Positions 10,153 through 21,168 are shown, counted from the stretch's first letter. The stretch: DNA of 64,000 nucleotides from Duganella rivi (GCF_009857435.1 NZ_WWCK01000004.1:62001-126000); one strand, 5' to 3'. Program-made: numbers and translations. Notes: generated by a model from the sequence alone, not told the origin.

Positions 10153-11779
10153 GATTCACCTCTTGTAAAGTGGTATGGCCTTCCTTGACCAGATCGAGCG
10201 CGACATCACGCAAAAACCGCGTGCCTTGCAGGCGGGCTTGCTCCTTTAGGGCGCGTATCGATGCGCGCGCCACGATCATTTCGCGTATTTCATCCGTCAA
10301 GCGCAATACCTCGGCAACAGCGCGACGCCCGCGATAGCCGGTATTGCGGCATTCGCTGCAACCACGGCCGGCATGGAAGCGATAGTTGTGGGCGTCGGTG
10401 ATGCCGGAATCGGCCAGCAACTCGGAATCAATGACGACCGGCTCAGAACAGTGCGAGCAATTCTGCCGCAGCAGACGTTGCGCGACTACTCCGGTCAGCG
10501 AAGAGACGAAACTATAAGGATCCACCCCCATGTGAATAAAGCGCCCGATCACGTCAAAGGTGTTATTCGCGTGCACCGAAGTAAATACCATGTGCCCGGT
10601 CAGCGCAGACTGCACGGCGATCTGCGCGGTTTCGGGATCGCGGATCTCGCCGACCAAAATCTTGTCCGGGTCATGGCGCAAAATCGAGCGCAGGCCAACC
10701 GCAAACGTCAGCCCTTTTTTTTCATTGACCGGAATCTGCAACACCCCCGGCAATTGATACTCAACCGGATCTTCAATGGTGATGACCTTGTCCTCGCCGT
10801 GATTAATTTCGGTCAGTGCCGCATACAGGGTAGTGGTCTTGCCACTGCCGGTGGGGCCGGTTACCAGCATCATGCCGTATGGCTCGGCCGCCAACCGCCG
10901 CAATAATTGCTGGGTCTGCGCATCAAAGCCCAGCGAACCGAGGGTCAGCCGCTGCACGCTATCCATCAGCGCTTTTTTATCCAGCACCCGCAGCACCGCG
11001 TCCTCGCCAAAAATACTTGGCATGATCGATACGCGTATGTCGATATCACGGCCCTTGGATGCGACCCGGAAGCGGCCGTCCTGCGGCACGCGCTTTTCAC
11101 CAATATCGAGTTCGGCCAATACCTTAACGCGCGCGATGGCCTGTTCCGCGAGGGCGGGATTATTGACCGCGGCAATCCGATTCAGCACGCCATCGATGCG
11201 GAATTTGATGACCAGCCCCTGCGGCAAGGACTCCATGTGAATATCGCTGGCCTCCATCCGCAGCGCGTCGAACACGGTGGAGTTAATCAGTTTGATCGCA
11301 GGGCTCGATTCCCCTTGAATAGAGGTCAGCGTCAAATCGAGGCTGGCATCGCGCTCCGTGTGCCATACCTCTTCCTCGCCAACCGCGTCGGCAACCGCAC
11401 TAAACGACGACTCGTACGACTCCAGCTCACGCTGCAGCTGCAAAGGATCACATAGATACACATCCTGCAACGGCAAGCCCGCCAGCCAGGCGCCCAAGCC
11501 CGTCAACAAAGGCAAGCCGATAATCGCCACCCGCCGCCCCTCCATGTCAGCAACCAGCGCCAGCCGTTCCAGCATCGCGCCGTAGGGCGTCAAGTCAAAT
11601 GCGGGTGTGAGCGCAGCCAACTGCGCGCCATCCACGATGCGGTATCCCAGCAGCTCCGCGCTCACCGTCAAAGCAGCCGCGCGTTCCAGGCTGTGCCGCT
11701 CCGCCAATGTGCTCAGCCATTGCGATGCGTGCGCACTGTTCGCGCTAGCCCTGGCAATGTCACCCAGTTCAAAAGTCAT
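10133..11779 (-). CDS. gspE: Type II secretion/type IV pilus assembly ATPase GspE
   Basis: 548 residues. This is a cytoplasmic hexameric ATPase of the GspE/PilB family that powers pseudopilus assembly. An N-terminal GspE-N-like domain (~1-130) is followed by the ATPase core. The Walker A motif GPTGSGKTTTL, the Asp box and Walker B region (ILVGEIRDPETAQIA), and the His box (GHMVFTSVHAN) are all present. A zinc-binding C4 insert (CSHC then CSEC) typical of GspE and PilB is intact, which argues for an assembly rather than a retraction ATPase. The gene lies between gspF and the PilM-like gene in the same operon. Length is normal for the family (~500-570). Confidence 0.95.
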   Translation of the reverse strand: MTFELGDIARASANSAHASQWLSTLAERHSLERAAALTVSAELLGYRIVDGAQLAALTPAFDLTPYGAMLERLALVADMEGRRVAIIGLPLLTGLGAWLAGLPLQDVYLCDPLQLQRELESYESSFSAVADAVGEEEVWHTERDASLDLTLTSIQGESSPAIKLINSTVFDALRMEASDIHMESLPQGLVIKFRIDGVLNRIAAVNNPALAEQAIARVKVLAELDIGEKRVPQDGRFRVASKGRDIDIRVSIMPSIFGEDAVLRVLDKKALMDSVQRLTLGSLGFDAQTQQLLRRLAAEPYGMMLVTGPTGSGKTTTLYAALTEINHGEDKVITIEDPVEYQLPGVLQIPVNEKKGLTFAVGLRSILRHDPDKILVGEIRDPETAQIAVQSALTGHMVFTSVHANNTFDVIGRFIHMGVDPYSFVSSLTGVVAQRLLRQNCSHCSEPVVIDSELLADSGITDAHNYRFHAGRGCSECRNTGYRGRRAVAEVLRLTDEIREMIVARASIRALKEQARLQGTRFLRDVALDLVKEGHTTLQEVNRVTFVA

Positions 11780-11797
11780 GCAAGGTTCCAGTAAAAA

Positions 11798-12982
11798 TCA
11801 TACGATATTGGCCAAGTCGAAAATCGGGCTGTAGAGCAGCAGCACGATTGCGCCCACCACCAAGCCGATACCCAGCATCAGCACCGGCTCGATCAAACGC
11901 CCAGCGGTGTCGATCCAGATCGCCGTCTCCTGATCATAAAAATCGGCGATCCGGCCCATCATGTCGTCCAAGTTGCCGGACGATTCTCCCGCCACCAGTA
12001 ACTGTTCCGCCACTTCCGTGCTCATGCCGCATTCACGCATCACTTGCGATAGCGGCCGCCCCTCGCTGACGAGGCGCACCGCGCGCTCCAAGCCTTGGTG
12101 CATCACGACCGGCAACGAGTCGCGCGTCATGCGCATCGCCGCCAGCACATTCACACCGCTATTGAGCAGCATGCCCAATGTGCGGTACAGACGCGCCAGT
12201 TGCAGCACCTTGATTCGCCCGCCTATCCACGGCGAAGCCATCATGCGCCGATGTAAAGCAAGCCGGGTTGCCGGCTGCAAGATGAGCACCACCGGCAGCG
12301 CCAAGGCAAACAACACCATGCTCCACGCCAGCAACTCGTTGTTGCGCACAAACGCGCCCCACCACTGCACGAAGCCGACGCTGCCATTGCGCATGCTGCC
12401 AGCTTCGTCATAGACCTCGCTAAAGCGCGGCAGCACATACAGCATCAGGAACGAAATCACCAGCGAGCCGACGCCCAGCAAGATCGCCGGATAGGTAGCG
12501 GCGGCGGTTAGCTTGCTGCGGATTTCATCGACCTGCTGTTGATACTGCATGAAGCGGCGGATCGATGCGCCGATGGTGCCGGTGGTCTCGCTTGAACGCA
12601 CCATCGCCACATACAAGGAAGGAAAAACTGACGGCAGCGCTTGCATCGCGTCGGATAGCTGATTACCTTGGCGCAGCGAGCGCAACAGGGTGTCGTAGAC
12701 CACCCGGTGATGGGCACGTTTGTCATTACGGCCAAGCACGTCGATGGCGTCGACCAAGGTCTGCCCCGCTTCAAGTAGGGAATGCAGCTGCTGGTTAAAC
12801 ACACCGAGATTGAAATTGGGGCGGGCAGCACGGATCTGCCACGTCGTGCTGATCGGGCGAATTTCCAGAATACGCCCTCCCGCGCCGGAAACCATCTGGC
12901 GCGCCTCGCTCTCGCCGGCGGCGTCTATCTCTTTGACTTCGACCGCCAGCGCAGACGTCAATATTTTGGCCTGGAATTTCAA
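11798..12982 (-). CDS. gspF: Type II secretion inner-membrane platform protein GspF
   Basis: 394 residues, normal for GspF/PilC. Two copies of the T2SF domain are seen (residues ~65-190 and ~265-390) with three transmembrane segments, including VGSLVISFLMLYVLP and the C-terminal GIGLVVGAIVLLLYSPIFDL. The N-terminal ~60 residues form the usual short cytoplasmic domain. The protein sits in the inner membrane and couples GspE to the pseudopilins. Its stop lies 18 bp before the gspE start and it follows gspG by 9 bp, so it is co-transcribed with both. Confidence 0.94.
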   Translation of the reverse strand: MKFQAKILTSALAVEVKEIDAAGESEARQMVSGAGGRILEIRPISTTWQIRAARPNFNLGVFNQQLHSLLEAGQTLVDAIDVLGRNDKRAHHRVVYDTLLRSLRQGNQLSDAMQALPSVFPSLYVAMVRSSETTGTIGASIRRFMQYQQQVDEIRSKLTAAATYPAILLGVGSLVISFLMLYVLPRFSEVYDEAGSMRNGSVGFVQWWGAFVRNNELLAWSMVLFALALPVVLILQPATRLALHRRMMASPWIGGRIKVLQLARLYRTLGMLLNSGVNVLAAMRMTRDSLPVVMHQGLERAVRLVSEGRPLSQVMRECGMSTEVAEQLLVAGESSGNLDDMMGRIADFYDQETAIWIDTAGRLIEPVLMLGIGLVVGAIVLLLYSPIFDLANIV

Positions 12983-12991
12983 ACGGACGCC

Positions 12992-13411
12992 TCAATCCCA
13001 GCTACGAATCGCGGCAGTGCCCTCGGCGCTGCCGCTTTCGCCAGCTGAACTGATTTCGTACTCGCGGCCATCGCTGCCCGGCATTTTGTAGACATAGGCG
13101 TTACCCCACGGATCTTTCGGCACACCTTTCTTGAGGTAAGGCCCGTGCCAGTTAGGCTCATTGCTTGGCTGCACATATAAATCGATCAGGCCGGGTGTAG
13201 CGTTCGGGTAATGGCCGGTATCGATGCGGTATTGGTCCAGTGCTTTTTCAAAGGACTCAATTTGCGCCTTGGTGATCTGAACTTTTGAGCGTCCAATCTG
13301 GCCAAAGTACTTTGGCGCGACGAACGCCGCCAGCAGGCCGATGATGACGATCACGACCAGCAACTCTAGCAAGGTAAATCCGCGTGCCTTGCGGACCAAT
13401 TCTTGTTTCAT
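12992..13411 (-). CDS. gspG: Major pseudopilin GspG
   Basis: 139 residues. The start is the ATG at 13411, whose ATGA overlaps the stop of the preceding pseudopilin gene, with AGGGA upstream. The type III signal is classical: basic leader MKQELVRKARG, then FTLLELLVVIVIIGLLAAFV with Phe at +1 and Glu at +5. The C-terminal half has the GspG fold, with YPNATPGLIDLYV, a proline-rich loop ending in DPWGNAYVYKMPG, and the conserved tail region DGREYEISSAGESG. Major pseudopilin of the secretion pseudopilus, cleaved by a prepilin peptidase that is not encoded in this window. Confidence 0.94.
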   Translation of the reverse strand: MKQELVRKARGFTLLELLVVIVIIGLLAAFVAPKYFGQIGRSKVQITKAQIESFEKALDQYRIDTGHYPNATPGLIDLYVQPSNEPNWHGPYLKKGVPKDPWGNAYVYKMPGSDGREYEISSAGESGSAEGTAAIRSWD

Positions 13412-13878
13412 TTCTGTCCCTGTAAAGGAGGTTGATAAATAAATTTCCAGTCGCTGTAGCGCTGTGCACCCGCGAACGACTGCAACTCGGCAGGGAAGCC
13501 CTGCTGCTTGAACGGCTTGCCAGCCGAGAGCGAATGCACGCCGATGACCGCCCCCGCCGCATTGCGCACCACGCCCCACTCCGCGCTGCCGCTGATGGGA
13601 TCACGGAACAACTTGCGCAAAGGACGCTGTGGCCGGGTCAATCGGTCGTCGTACAGCAAGGCATCCAATTCCGCCGGGTAGCTCTGGGCACTCCCCGGCG
13701 CTTCGTTGTAGTACTGCTCGATCGCTTTCAGATAAGCCATGCCGATTTCCAATAACTGCGCCTCCTTGTCGCGCTTTTCACGCGTCAGCGTCGACTCCAG
13801 CGCCCGCACTGAAACAAGCGACAGCACGGCCACCAGAAACATCACGATCACATAACTGAACCCGCTCTGGTTGCGCAT
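13408..13878 (-). CDS. Atypical pseudopilin-like protein
   Basis: 156 residues. The N-terminus reads MRNQSGFSYVIVMFLVAVL. It has the Gly-Phe processing site and hydrophobic helix of a prepilin but lacks Glu at +5, like minor pseudopilins (GspK type) that initiate the pilus tip. A charged helix (STLTREKRDKEAQLLEIG) and a small domain with YPAELDALLYDDR follow, similar to the pilin-like proteins next to it. Overlaps the gspG start by 4 bp. A minor-pseudopilin role is inferred from the missing Glu and its place in the operon. Confidence 0.8.
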   Translation of the reverse strand: MRNQSGFSYVIVMFLVAVLSLVSVRALESTLTREKRDKEAQLLEIGMAYLKAIEQYYNEAPGSAQSYPAELDALLYDDRLTRPQRPLRKLFRDPISGSAEWGVVRNAAGAVIGVHSLSAGKPFKQQGFPAELQSFAGAQRYSDWKFIYQPPLQGQK

Positions 13879-13884
13879 GGCGGC

Positions 13885-14259
13885 TCACCAATCCTTCAGC
13901 AACGTGCCGTCCCGGCCTTTGCCCGGCGCGCCGCTGCGCACATCGGCCACCGCGCCAAGGTTCGGGTCAAGCGGTGCAACCGGCACCCAGCTACGCGAGC
14001 TCTGGGTAAACGGATCAGGTGGGATCTTCCGCAGATACAATCCGGTTACCAGATCATCCAGTTTCTCTGGGTAGTGGTTGCGATCAGAATAAAACTTGTC
14101 GATCGCATCGCGCAACAGGTATAAGTCCTCCCGCAGCACATCCTCCTTGGCCTTATCGATATTGCCGAAGTAGCGCGGCGCGGCCAGCGAGACCAGCATT
14201 CCGAGGATCGCTAGCGTGACCAGCAATTCAATCATGGTGAAGCCCTTGGCTCGCCGCAT
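13885..14259 (-). CDS. Pseudopilin (GspG-like, short)
   Basis: 124 residues from the ATG at 14259, which shares a base with the stop of the upstream gene (TGATG). A GGAGAG site is placed seven bases before it; a GTG two codons earlier is possible. Leader MRRAKG is followed by FTMIELLVTLAILGMLVSLA with Glu at +5. The globular part contains YPEKLDDLVTGLYLRKIPPDPF, the same block seen in the other pseudopilins here, and ends at DGTLLKDW. Lies 6 bp before the next pseudopilin gene. Confidence 0.87.
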   Translation of the reverse strand: MRRAKGFTMIELLVTLAILGMLVSLAAPRYFGNIDKAKEDVLREDLYLLRDAIDKFYSDRNHYPEKLDDLVTGLYLRKIPPDPFTQSSRSWVPVAPLDPNLGAVADVRSGAPGKGRDGTLLKDW

Positions 14260-14747
14260 CACCACTCTCCGTAAGGCACGCCGTTCAAGCCCGCCCCCTG
14301 CGCCTTTGAATACACGTCAAAAACATCACTGCCTGCGCGCGGGTTTTGCGGCGGCGAATCGAAGCTGCGCACGCCCCAAGTGTCCGCCGCTGGCAGCGAC
14401 TTGTTGGCAGAAAATGGATCGCGCGGTATGCGGCGCAGAAAATACTGCCTTGGAGCGCTGGAATTATTGGCATCCTCCACCCCTCTCACCAGTTCATCCA
14501 GAGACGGTGGATAGCCGCTGGCGCCACTGGCGACTACGATGCGCTTCGCTGTCGCCGCAGCCTTGTAGGCATCGATCGCCTGACGGATGTCGCGCAAGGC
14601 CACGCGCAAGTCATGCTCCTTCTCGCGCCGCATGGTCGTTTGCACCACCGGCACTGCCACGGTTGCCAGAATCCCGAGAATGGCAGCAGCGGCAAGCAGT
14701 TCGATCAAGCTGAACCCAGCTCGGCGGGAGGTAATCATCGCACTCAT
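14259..14747 (-). CDS. Pseudopilin (GspG/H-like)
   Basis: 162 residues. Leader MSAMITSRRAG precedes FSLIELLAAAAILGILATVA, with Glu at +5, so processing by prepilin peptidase is expected. The rest has YPPSLDELVRGV and LRRIPRDPF, repeating the block of the other pseudopilins, then a tail ending in GLNGVPYGEW. Its ATG overlaps the secretin stop as ATGA, so translation is coupled. Together with its three neighbours it gives four pilin-like subunits in a row. Confidence 0.87.
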   Translation of the reverse strand: MSAMITSRRAGFSLIELLAAAAILGILATVAVPVVQTTMRREKEHDLRVALRDIRQAIDAYKAAATAKRIVVASGASGYPPSLDELVRGVEDANNSSAPRQYFLRRIPRDPFSANKSLPAADTWGVRSFDSPPQNPRAGSDVFDVYSKAQGAGLNGVPYGEW

Positions 14748-17041
14748 GGGGTAACGTTCACCCGGTGAACCAATGGCAAGCCCGGCGTGCGTATGGCCTT
14801 TTCCGCGCCGACCAAGGTGGTAGCGATGAGGGAAATGTCGCCGCCCGCAGTCGGACTCCTGGCTTTGACCGTCACCGCCAGCAGGCGGCCGGCGCCCTTG
14901 GCCTTGGCATCGCCGCCGTTGATGCTGGCCGATGTGCGCCCGCCTGCCGCATCGATGGATTTGCTAAAGGCAGTTTGACCTGCCTTGCCAAAATAGCCGC
15001 CATCCTCGACCGAAATAATCTCGAATTCAGCGGGGTTATAGCCCAGCTGCAAAGAGGCCGCACGCACCGCGTCGGCACTATCGAGATTGAGATACAGCGT
15101 CATCTCCTGCCCTACCCTTGCCTTTTCGATCCCTTCCCATTTCAGACTCGGCGCGCCTGGGGCAGATGGCTGTGGCGCCGCTTTCGGCGGCGCAACACCG
15201 GCAGGCGTGATCGGGGCCGCCTTATCGCCGGGCTTGGCCTCCAGCGTCCGCAGCAACAGAGGACGATTACGCAATGTCGCCTCGGTTCCGGACCAGAACG
15301 ATTCCGCCGTTGCCTCCTTGCGCTGAATATTGCGGATCAGGTGCGGCGTGATCGACATCACGATTTCAGTTTTTTGCCGGGTATCGCTTTGGCTACCGAA
15401 CAGCCGCCCCAACACCGGCAGTTCGCCGATCAAGGGAATCTTGTTTGCTGCTGAGCGGTCTTCATCGCTGATCAAGCCTGCCATCACCTGCGTTTCGCCA
15501 TCCTTGAGTCGCAATGCAGTGGTGAAATTGCGGGTGCCGATCTGGTAGGCCTGAGAGCCATTATTGGTCTTCACCGACGAGACCAGCGAGCTTACTTCCA
15601 GACTCAGCTTCAAACCGATCTCATCGCGCAAGTGCACATCCGGCTCAACCTCCAGCTTGAGTCCCACATCAAGATACTGAATGTTCTCGGTGACGAAATT
15701 ATTCGTGCTGGTGGTCGTGACCACCGGCACCTTGTCGCCGATCATGACCTTAGCCTTGTCACGGTCGCGCACGCGAATACGCGGGTTTGCCAGCAAGTTG
15801 GCGTCGCCATTGGTCTTTTGCAGATTGATCGTCGCGCTCGGTACCGTGATCCCCAAGCCATCTGAAGTAATGTTCTTCAGGTCGCTTAATTTCATGGTCG
15901 ACGTCGATGCCGTATTACCGTTGCCGTTGCCGGTGGTGGTGCCACCCAGCGGTGTAACCGTGAGCTGATTGCTCCATTGGATACCGGCGTTGAGCAAGCT
16001 GGAGCGATTTATCTCCAGCACTTCAACTTCCAGCATCACTTCCGGCTCCTCCAAATCTTGCAAGCGGATCAGCTTTTCAGCCAGAGCGATGGTCTCGGGG
16101 CTTTCGCGCAGAATCAAGAAGTTGTATTTGTCATCGACATAGACATCCTTGAGCTTCAACACCGTTTTGAGCATGCTCGCCGCCTGCTTGGCTTCCACGT
16201 TGGCCATGTAAAAAGCGCGCACCAGCAAGTCCTGATATTCACGCACTTTGGCAGGCGTGTTTGGGTATATCAAGACACTGCTGGCATTGAGTACTTTTTT
16301 CTCCAACTGACCAGTCGAGAGCATCACGCTGATGGCATCGTCCAGCGTGGTCTGGCGAAGAAAGACGGTGGTGCGCTGGTCGGTTTTGACATCCCGGTCG
16401 AAAATAAAGTTGATGCCCGTAGTGCGCGACAAGGCATCAAACACAAATTTGATACTAGCATCGCGGAATTCCAGATTAATCGGTTTCTTGTAGATCGCCC
16501 CCAGCAATGGCTCGATCAAAAGCTCCTGAGCTTGTATCGCCTCAATCTCGCGCCGGACCAGTAAAGCACCAGCATGCGATGGCGCCGCTTTCAAGGCGCG
16601 CGCGGTAAACTCTTGCGCCTTCATCATATCGTCCGCTTTCAGCGCGGCAGCGGCCGCCTCTGCATCTTCATCGGCACGCACCAGCGCCGCCAGCCGCTCA
16701 AGGCCGGCTAGCGCACGGGCATTGTCGCGATCATATTGCAGTACATCGCGGTACGCACGCTCCGCAACATCCCGCTTGCCATCAGCAAGCGCCACCAAGG
16801 CCGATGCCAGCAGTTTTTCATTCGATATCTCTCTAGCACGCAACCAGTCACGACGATAAGCAAGGTCGCCAGGCTTAAGTTGCGCCGCTTGTGCAAGCTC
16901 GCTGACCGCAGTTGGATAATCCCTGCTGTCTAGCGCGCTAATGCCTGCTCGATGATGCTTCTCGGCCGCGCACCCCGCCAGCGCGATAAAAATAAAAGTA
17001 AAAGCAAGCCGCCGCGCGCGGCCAAAAACTGAGAAACGCAT
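14744..17041 (-). CDS. gspD: Secretin lipoprotein with TPR region and C-terminal cohesin-like domain
   Basis: 765 residues. A lipoprotein signal ends in LAGC (Cys ~24). TPR-like helices follow (~30-170). Then come a STN/N0-like domain (INLEFRDASIKFVFDALSRT), a secretin N domain, and the secretin core (~350-590), with VPVVTTTSTNN and KTEIVMSITPHLIRN typical of GspD/PilQ. After a proline/alanine linker the final ~140 residues (from ~LKWEGIEKA) look like a cohesin-family domain: VGQEMTLYLNLDSAD, LGYNPAEFEIISVEDG. Cohesin domains in secretins are known in a subset of unusual T2SS-like machines, where they may bind substrate. Outer-membrane channel of this operon. Confidence 0.92.
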   Translation of the reverse strand: MRFSVFGRARRLAFTFIFIALAGCAAEKHHRAGISALDSRDYPTAVSELAQAAQLKPGDLAYRRDWLRAREISNEKLLASALVALADGKRDVAERAYRDVLQYDRDNARALAGLERLAALVRADEDAEAAAAALKADDMMKAQEFTARALKAAPSHAGALLVRREIEAIQAQELLIEPLLGAIYKKPINLEFRDASIKFVFDALSRTTGINFIFDRDVKTDQRTTVFLRQTTLDDAISVMLSTGQLEKKVLNASSVLIYPNTPAKVREYQDLLVRAFYMANVEAKQAASMLKTVLKLKDVYVDDKYNFLILRESPETIALAEKLIRLQDLEEPEVMLEVEVLEINRSSLLNAGIQWSNQLTVTPLGGTTTGNGNGNTASTSTMKLSDLKNITSDGLGITVPSATINLQKTNGDANLLANPRIRVRDRDKAKVMIGDKVPVVTTTSTNNFVTENIQYLDVGLKLEVEPDVHLRDEIGLKLSLEVSSLVSSVKTNNGSQAYQIGTRNFTTALRLKDGETQVMAGLISDEDRSAANKIPLIGELPVLGRLFGSQSDTRQKTEIVMSITPHLIRNIQRKEATAESFWSGTEATLRNRPLLLRTLEAKPGDKAAPITPAGVAPPKAAPQPSAPGAPSLKWEGIEKARVGQEMTLYLNLDSADAVRAASLQLGYNPAEFEIISVEDGGYFGKAGQTAFSKSIDAAGGRTSASINGGDAKAKGAGRLLAVTVKARSPTAGGDISLIATTLVGAEKAIRTPGLPLVHRVNVTP

Positions 17042-17044
17042 GCG

Positions 17045-17572
17045 CTAATTTTCCTTTGCTGGAATAGCCAACGACTGCTTTAGACCAGATGAAGCCGATA
17101 CAAATTCAATGTTGGTCGGACTAATGGTGCTTACTTTATAGCCGCCGTCCAGCAGATCACCTAAGCGTGCGACAACCACTTGCTCGCCGCTGCTCAAATA
17201 GACAATCAGGTCCGAGCCATCGTTCATCTGTCCGATAAACTTGAACGGCAAAGGAGGCGGTGGCGGCGGTGGCGGCGCTTCTGCCGCAATCACCGGTTGA
17301 ACGGTTCTCGATGTAGCGGCGACTGGCTGTGGCGGCTGCCATGCCTTGGATTCGAAAGGATTGGCATCGGCGGCAATCCAGCTGGCGCGCGCCTCCATGA
17401 CAGGTGTTGGCAATGCGGATTTCGGTGTCGGAATGGCCCGCTGCGCCACAGCTAGCGATGGCGCAGCATCATAGGCAGCATCGCTCGTTGCGTCATCGAA
17501 CGGATAGAAAATCGCGGCAACCGTGCCGGCAAATGCAAGCGCAAGCACCGTCCAACGGCGCCGGCTATCCAT
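17045..17572 (-). CDS. PilP/GspC-like inner-membrane protein
   Basis: 175 residues from the ATG at 17572, which overlaps the stop of the upstream gene by 8 bp. A longer frame exists but reads into the upstream gene. One N-terminal membrane segment (WTVLALAFAGTVAAIFY) is followed by a long proline-rich linker including a run of nine prolines. A C-terminal beta domain of ~75 residues (PFKFIGQMNDGSDLIVYL, LGDLLDGGYKVSTISP) matches the homology-region fold of PilP/GspC that contacts the secretin. Assignment is by this fold pattern and by position directly before the secretin. Confidence 0.75.
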   Translation of the reverse strand: MDSRRRWTVLALAFAGTVAAIFYPFDDATSDAAYDAAPSLAVAQRAIPTPKSALPTPVMEARASWIAADANPFESKAWQPPQPVAATSRTVQPVIAAEAPPPPPPPPLPFKFIGQMNDGSDLIVYLSSGEQVVVARLGDLLDGGYKVSTISPTNIEFVSASSGLKQSLAIPAKEN

Positions 17573-18110
17573 GTCCCGCCTTGCGATAAAACGCAGAGAA
17601 CCCCAGCTGGCAGGACAGCAGCGTGGCGACCGCATTCTCCTTGCTGCAGCGAACGTTATCCAATGTCACATTAGAAAATTCAGCCATCATCGCTGCAACG
17701 AACTTGCGTATTTCTGGATAGCCGGTCTTGACGGACAACGTGACCCGGTAGCGCAAGAATGGTTGATTTGCACTACTGTCCAGCGTATAGCTCACTTCAT
17801 CGAGCGGCAATTTCACATCGGCAGCAAGCGCATGGAAATCTGCAGTCAGTGATGCACTTGAAAAAATGGGTAGATCTCGCTCAATGCTACTGGCAGCAAC
17901 CATGGCTGGTGCGGCAGCCGGTTTTGCGACGAGAAGGGAGAGAGCCCTTAATTCCTCAGCGGCAGTACGTTGCCGCTCGGCCGCCATCAACCAGCTCACG
18001 GCACAGATGGCGGACACAATAGCCAGCGCTGCGACGAGCGTGGCTGCAAGCGGTTGCATGGAATAAAAGCGGCGGTAATAAAAGCGGCCAATCAGAACTA
18101 CTTTTTCCAC
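17565..18110 (-). CDS. PilO/GspM-like inner-membrane protein
   Basis: 181 residues; first gene of the secretion operon. A cytoplasmic N-terminus with many basic residues is followed by one membrane segment (residues ~20-42, AATLVAALAIVSAICAVSWL), a coiled helix, and a ferredoxin-like periplasmic domain (VSYTLDSSANQPFLRYRVTL, GYPEIRKFVAAMMAEF), as in PilO and GspM. An internal ATG at 18059 right before the membrane segment is an alternative start. Normally PilM-N-O-P genes are adjacent; here the O/P-like pair opens the operon and the M/N-like pair closes it. Confidence 0.72.
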   Translation of the reverse strand: MEKVVLIGRFYYRRFYSMQPLAATLVAALAIVSAICAVSWLMAAERQRTAAEELRALSLLVAKPAAAPAMVAASSIERDLPIFSSASLTADFHALAADVKLPLDEVSYTLDSSANQPFLRYRVTLSVKTGYPEIRKFVAAMMAEFSNVTLDNVRCSKENAVATLLSCQLGFSAFYRKAGHG

Positions 18111-18165
18111 GGTGCAGTCAGGATGAGCAAGGGCCTATGACTTATGGCCGAATCGATAATTTCCT

Positions 18166-18196
18166 ATTGTAACAAACATTTTCAAATTAGAAACTC
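18166..18196 (-). promoter_or_regulatory. Possible promoter of the secretion operon
   Basis: In the 110-bp AT-rich gap before the PilO-like gene, the minus strand carries TACAAT (18171-18166), a good -10 match, with only a weak -35 candidate upstream. No other obvious promoter is seen for the eleven-gene operon. Tentative. Confidence 0.3.
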
Positions 18197-18220
18197 ACCA
18201 ATTGTCACTCACTCGCCATT

Positions 18221-18751
18221 CTAAGTGACCAGAGTCAGCCACCACGCCGCTAAAACGATAACAATGTAAGGCCACGACCGCAGCGAGATTTTCCAATCGG
18301 TGCTCGACGGCCAGCAGGCGAGGAATTGCGGCGCGACGGCAAACGCCAGCGCTACGTCGATCCACTGGAAATCCAAACCGCTGCGGGTGCGCCACCACGC
18401 CACCACGAACGGCAGCACCGCCACCGCAAACGGCGCCAAGGCCGATGGCGCGGCGTTGTACCAGCGTACCCGCGTCAGCCGCACCGATCCCAGCTCCCAG
18501 CCCTGCCCGATCCGCCGAGGAATGACGGTGAACGCGGCCGGACGCGCGCCCGTCAGCATGCCCGCGACGAAATGCGCAAGCTCGTGGCAAATGGTGCCCG
18601 CTACAGTGAAGAGGAAAAAGAAGGGATGCCGCGCCGATAAAGCACGGATCAACAGCGCCAAGACCAACGACGGCGCCAGGTAGATGAGGATGTCGCTATG
18701 CCGGCAAAGCCACTCGGGCGCCAGCACGCTACATTCAAGCAGGCTGCTCAT
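18221..18751 (-). CDS. M50-type (site-2-protease-like) membrane metalloprotease homologue
   Basis: 176 residues from the ATG at 18751, with GAGG seven bases upstream; a GTG at 18766 is the alternative. Four or so membrane segments are seen. The zinc-binding motif HELAH (residues 56-60) lies inside the second hydrophobic stretch, as in site-2 proteases that cut within the membrane. The usual second motif (NxxPxxxxDG) of M50 proteases is not evident, so this is a short divergent member. It may act as a membrane chaperone or protease. No clear link to the secretion operon that starts 110 bp downstream on the same strand. Confidence 0.72.
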   Translation of the reverse strand: MSSLLECSVLAPEWLCRHSDILIYLAPSLVLALLIRALSARHPFFFLFTVAGTICHELAHFVAGMLTGARPAAFTVIPRRIGQGWELGSVRLTRVRWYNAAPSALAPFAVAVLPFVVAWWRTRSGLDFQWIDVALAFAVAPQFLACWPSSTDWKISLRSWPYIVIVLAAWWLTLVT

Positions 18752-18823
18752 GCGGCATCCTCGCACGGACGCCGCATGCAGTCAACGCCCTTCCCACACA
18801 GGCGGGAACGGCTTTACTTCTTC

Positions 18824-21052
<2,229 letters not shown>

Positions 21053-21154
21053 GTTCATTCCCTCGTAAACGATCTGTGGAGTTAATTCCGCCCGTTATTT
21101 TAAACCTTCCCCCCCTAATTTGTGCAAACGATGACACTCTGATTATGGGGACTC

Positions 21155-21168
21155 TTGTCATCATACAA
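21155..21168. promoter_or_regulatory. Palindromic operator candidate, site 1
   Basis: TTGTCATCATACAA is a TTGT-N6-ACAA palindrome, the form bound by FadR-subfamily GntR repressors. Its core CATCATACAACT (21159-21170) recurs in exact reverse complement at 21249-21260, in front of the transporter gene. Binding by a GntR protein is inferred; no regulator gene lies nearby. Confidence 0.5.
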
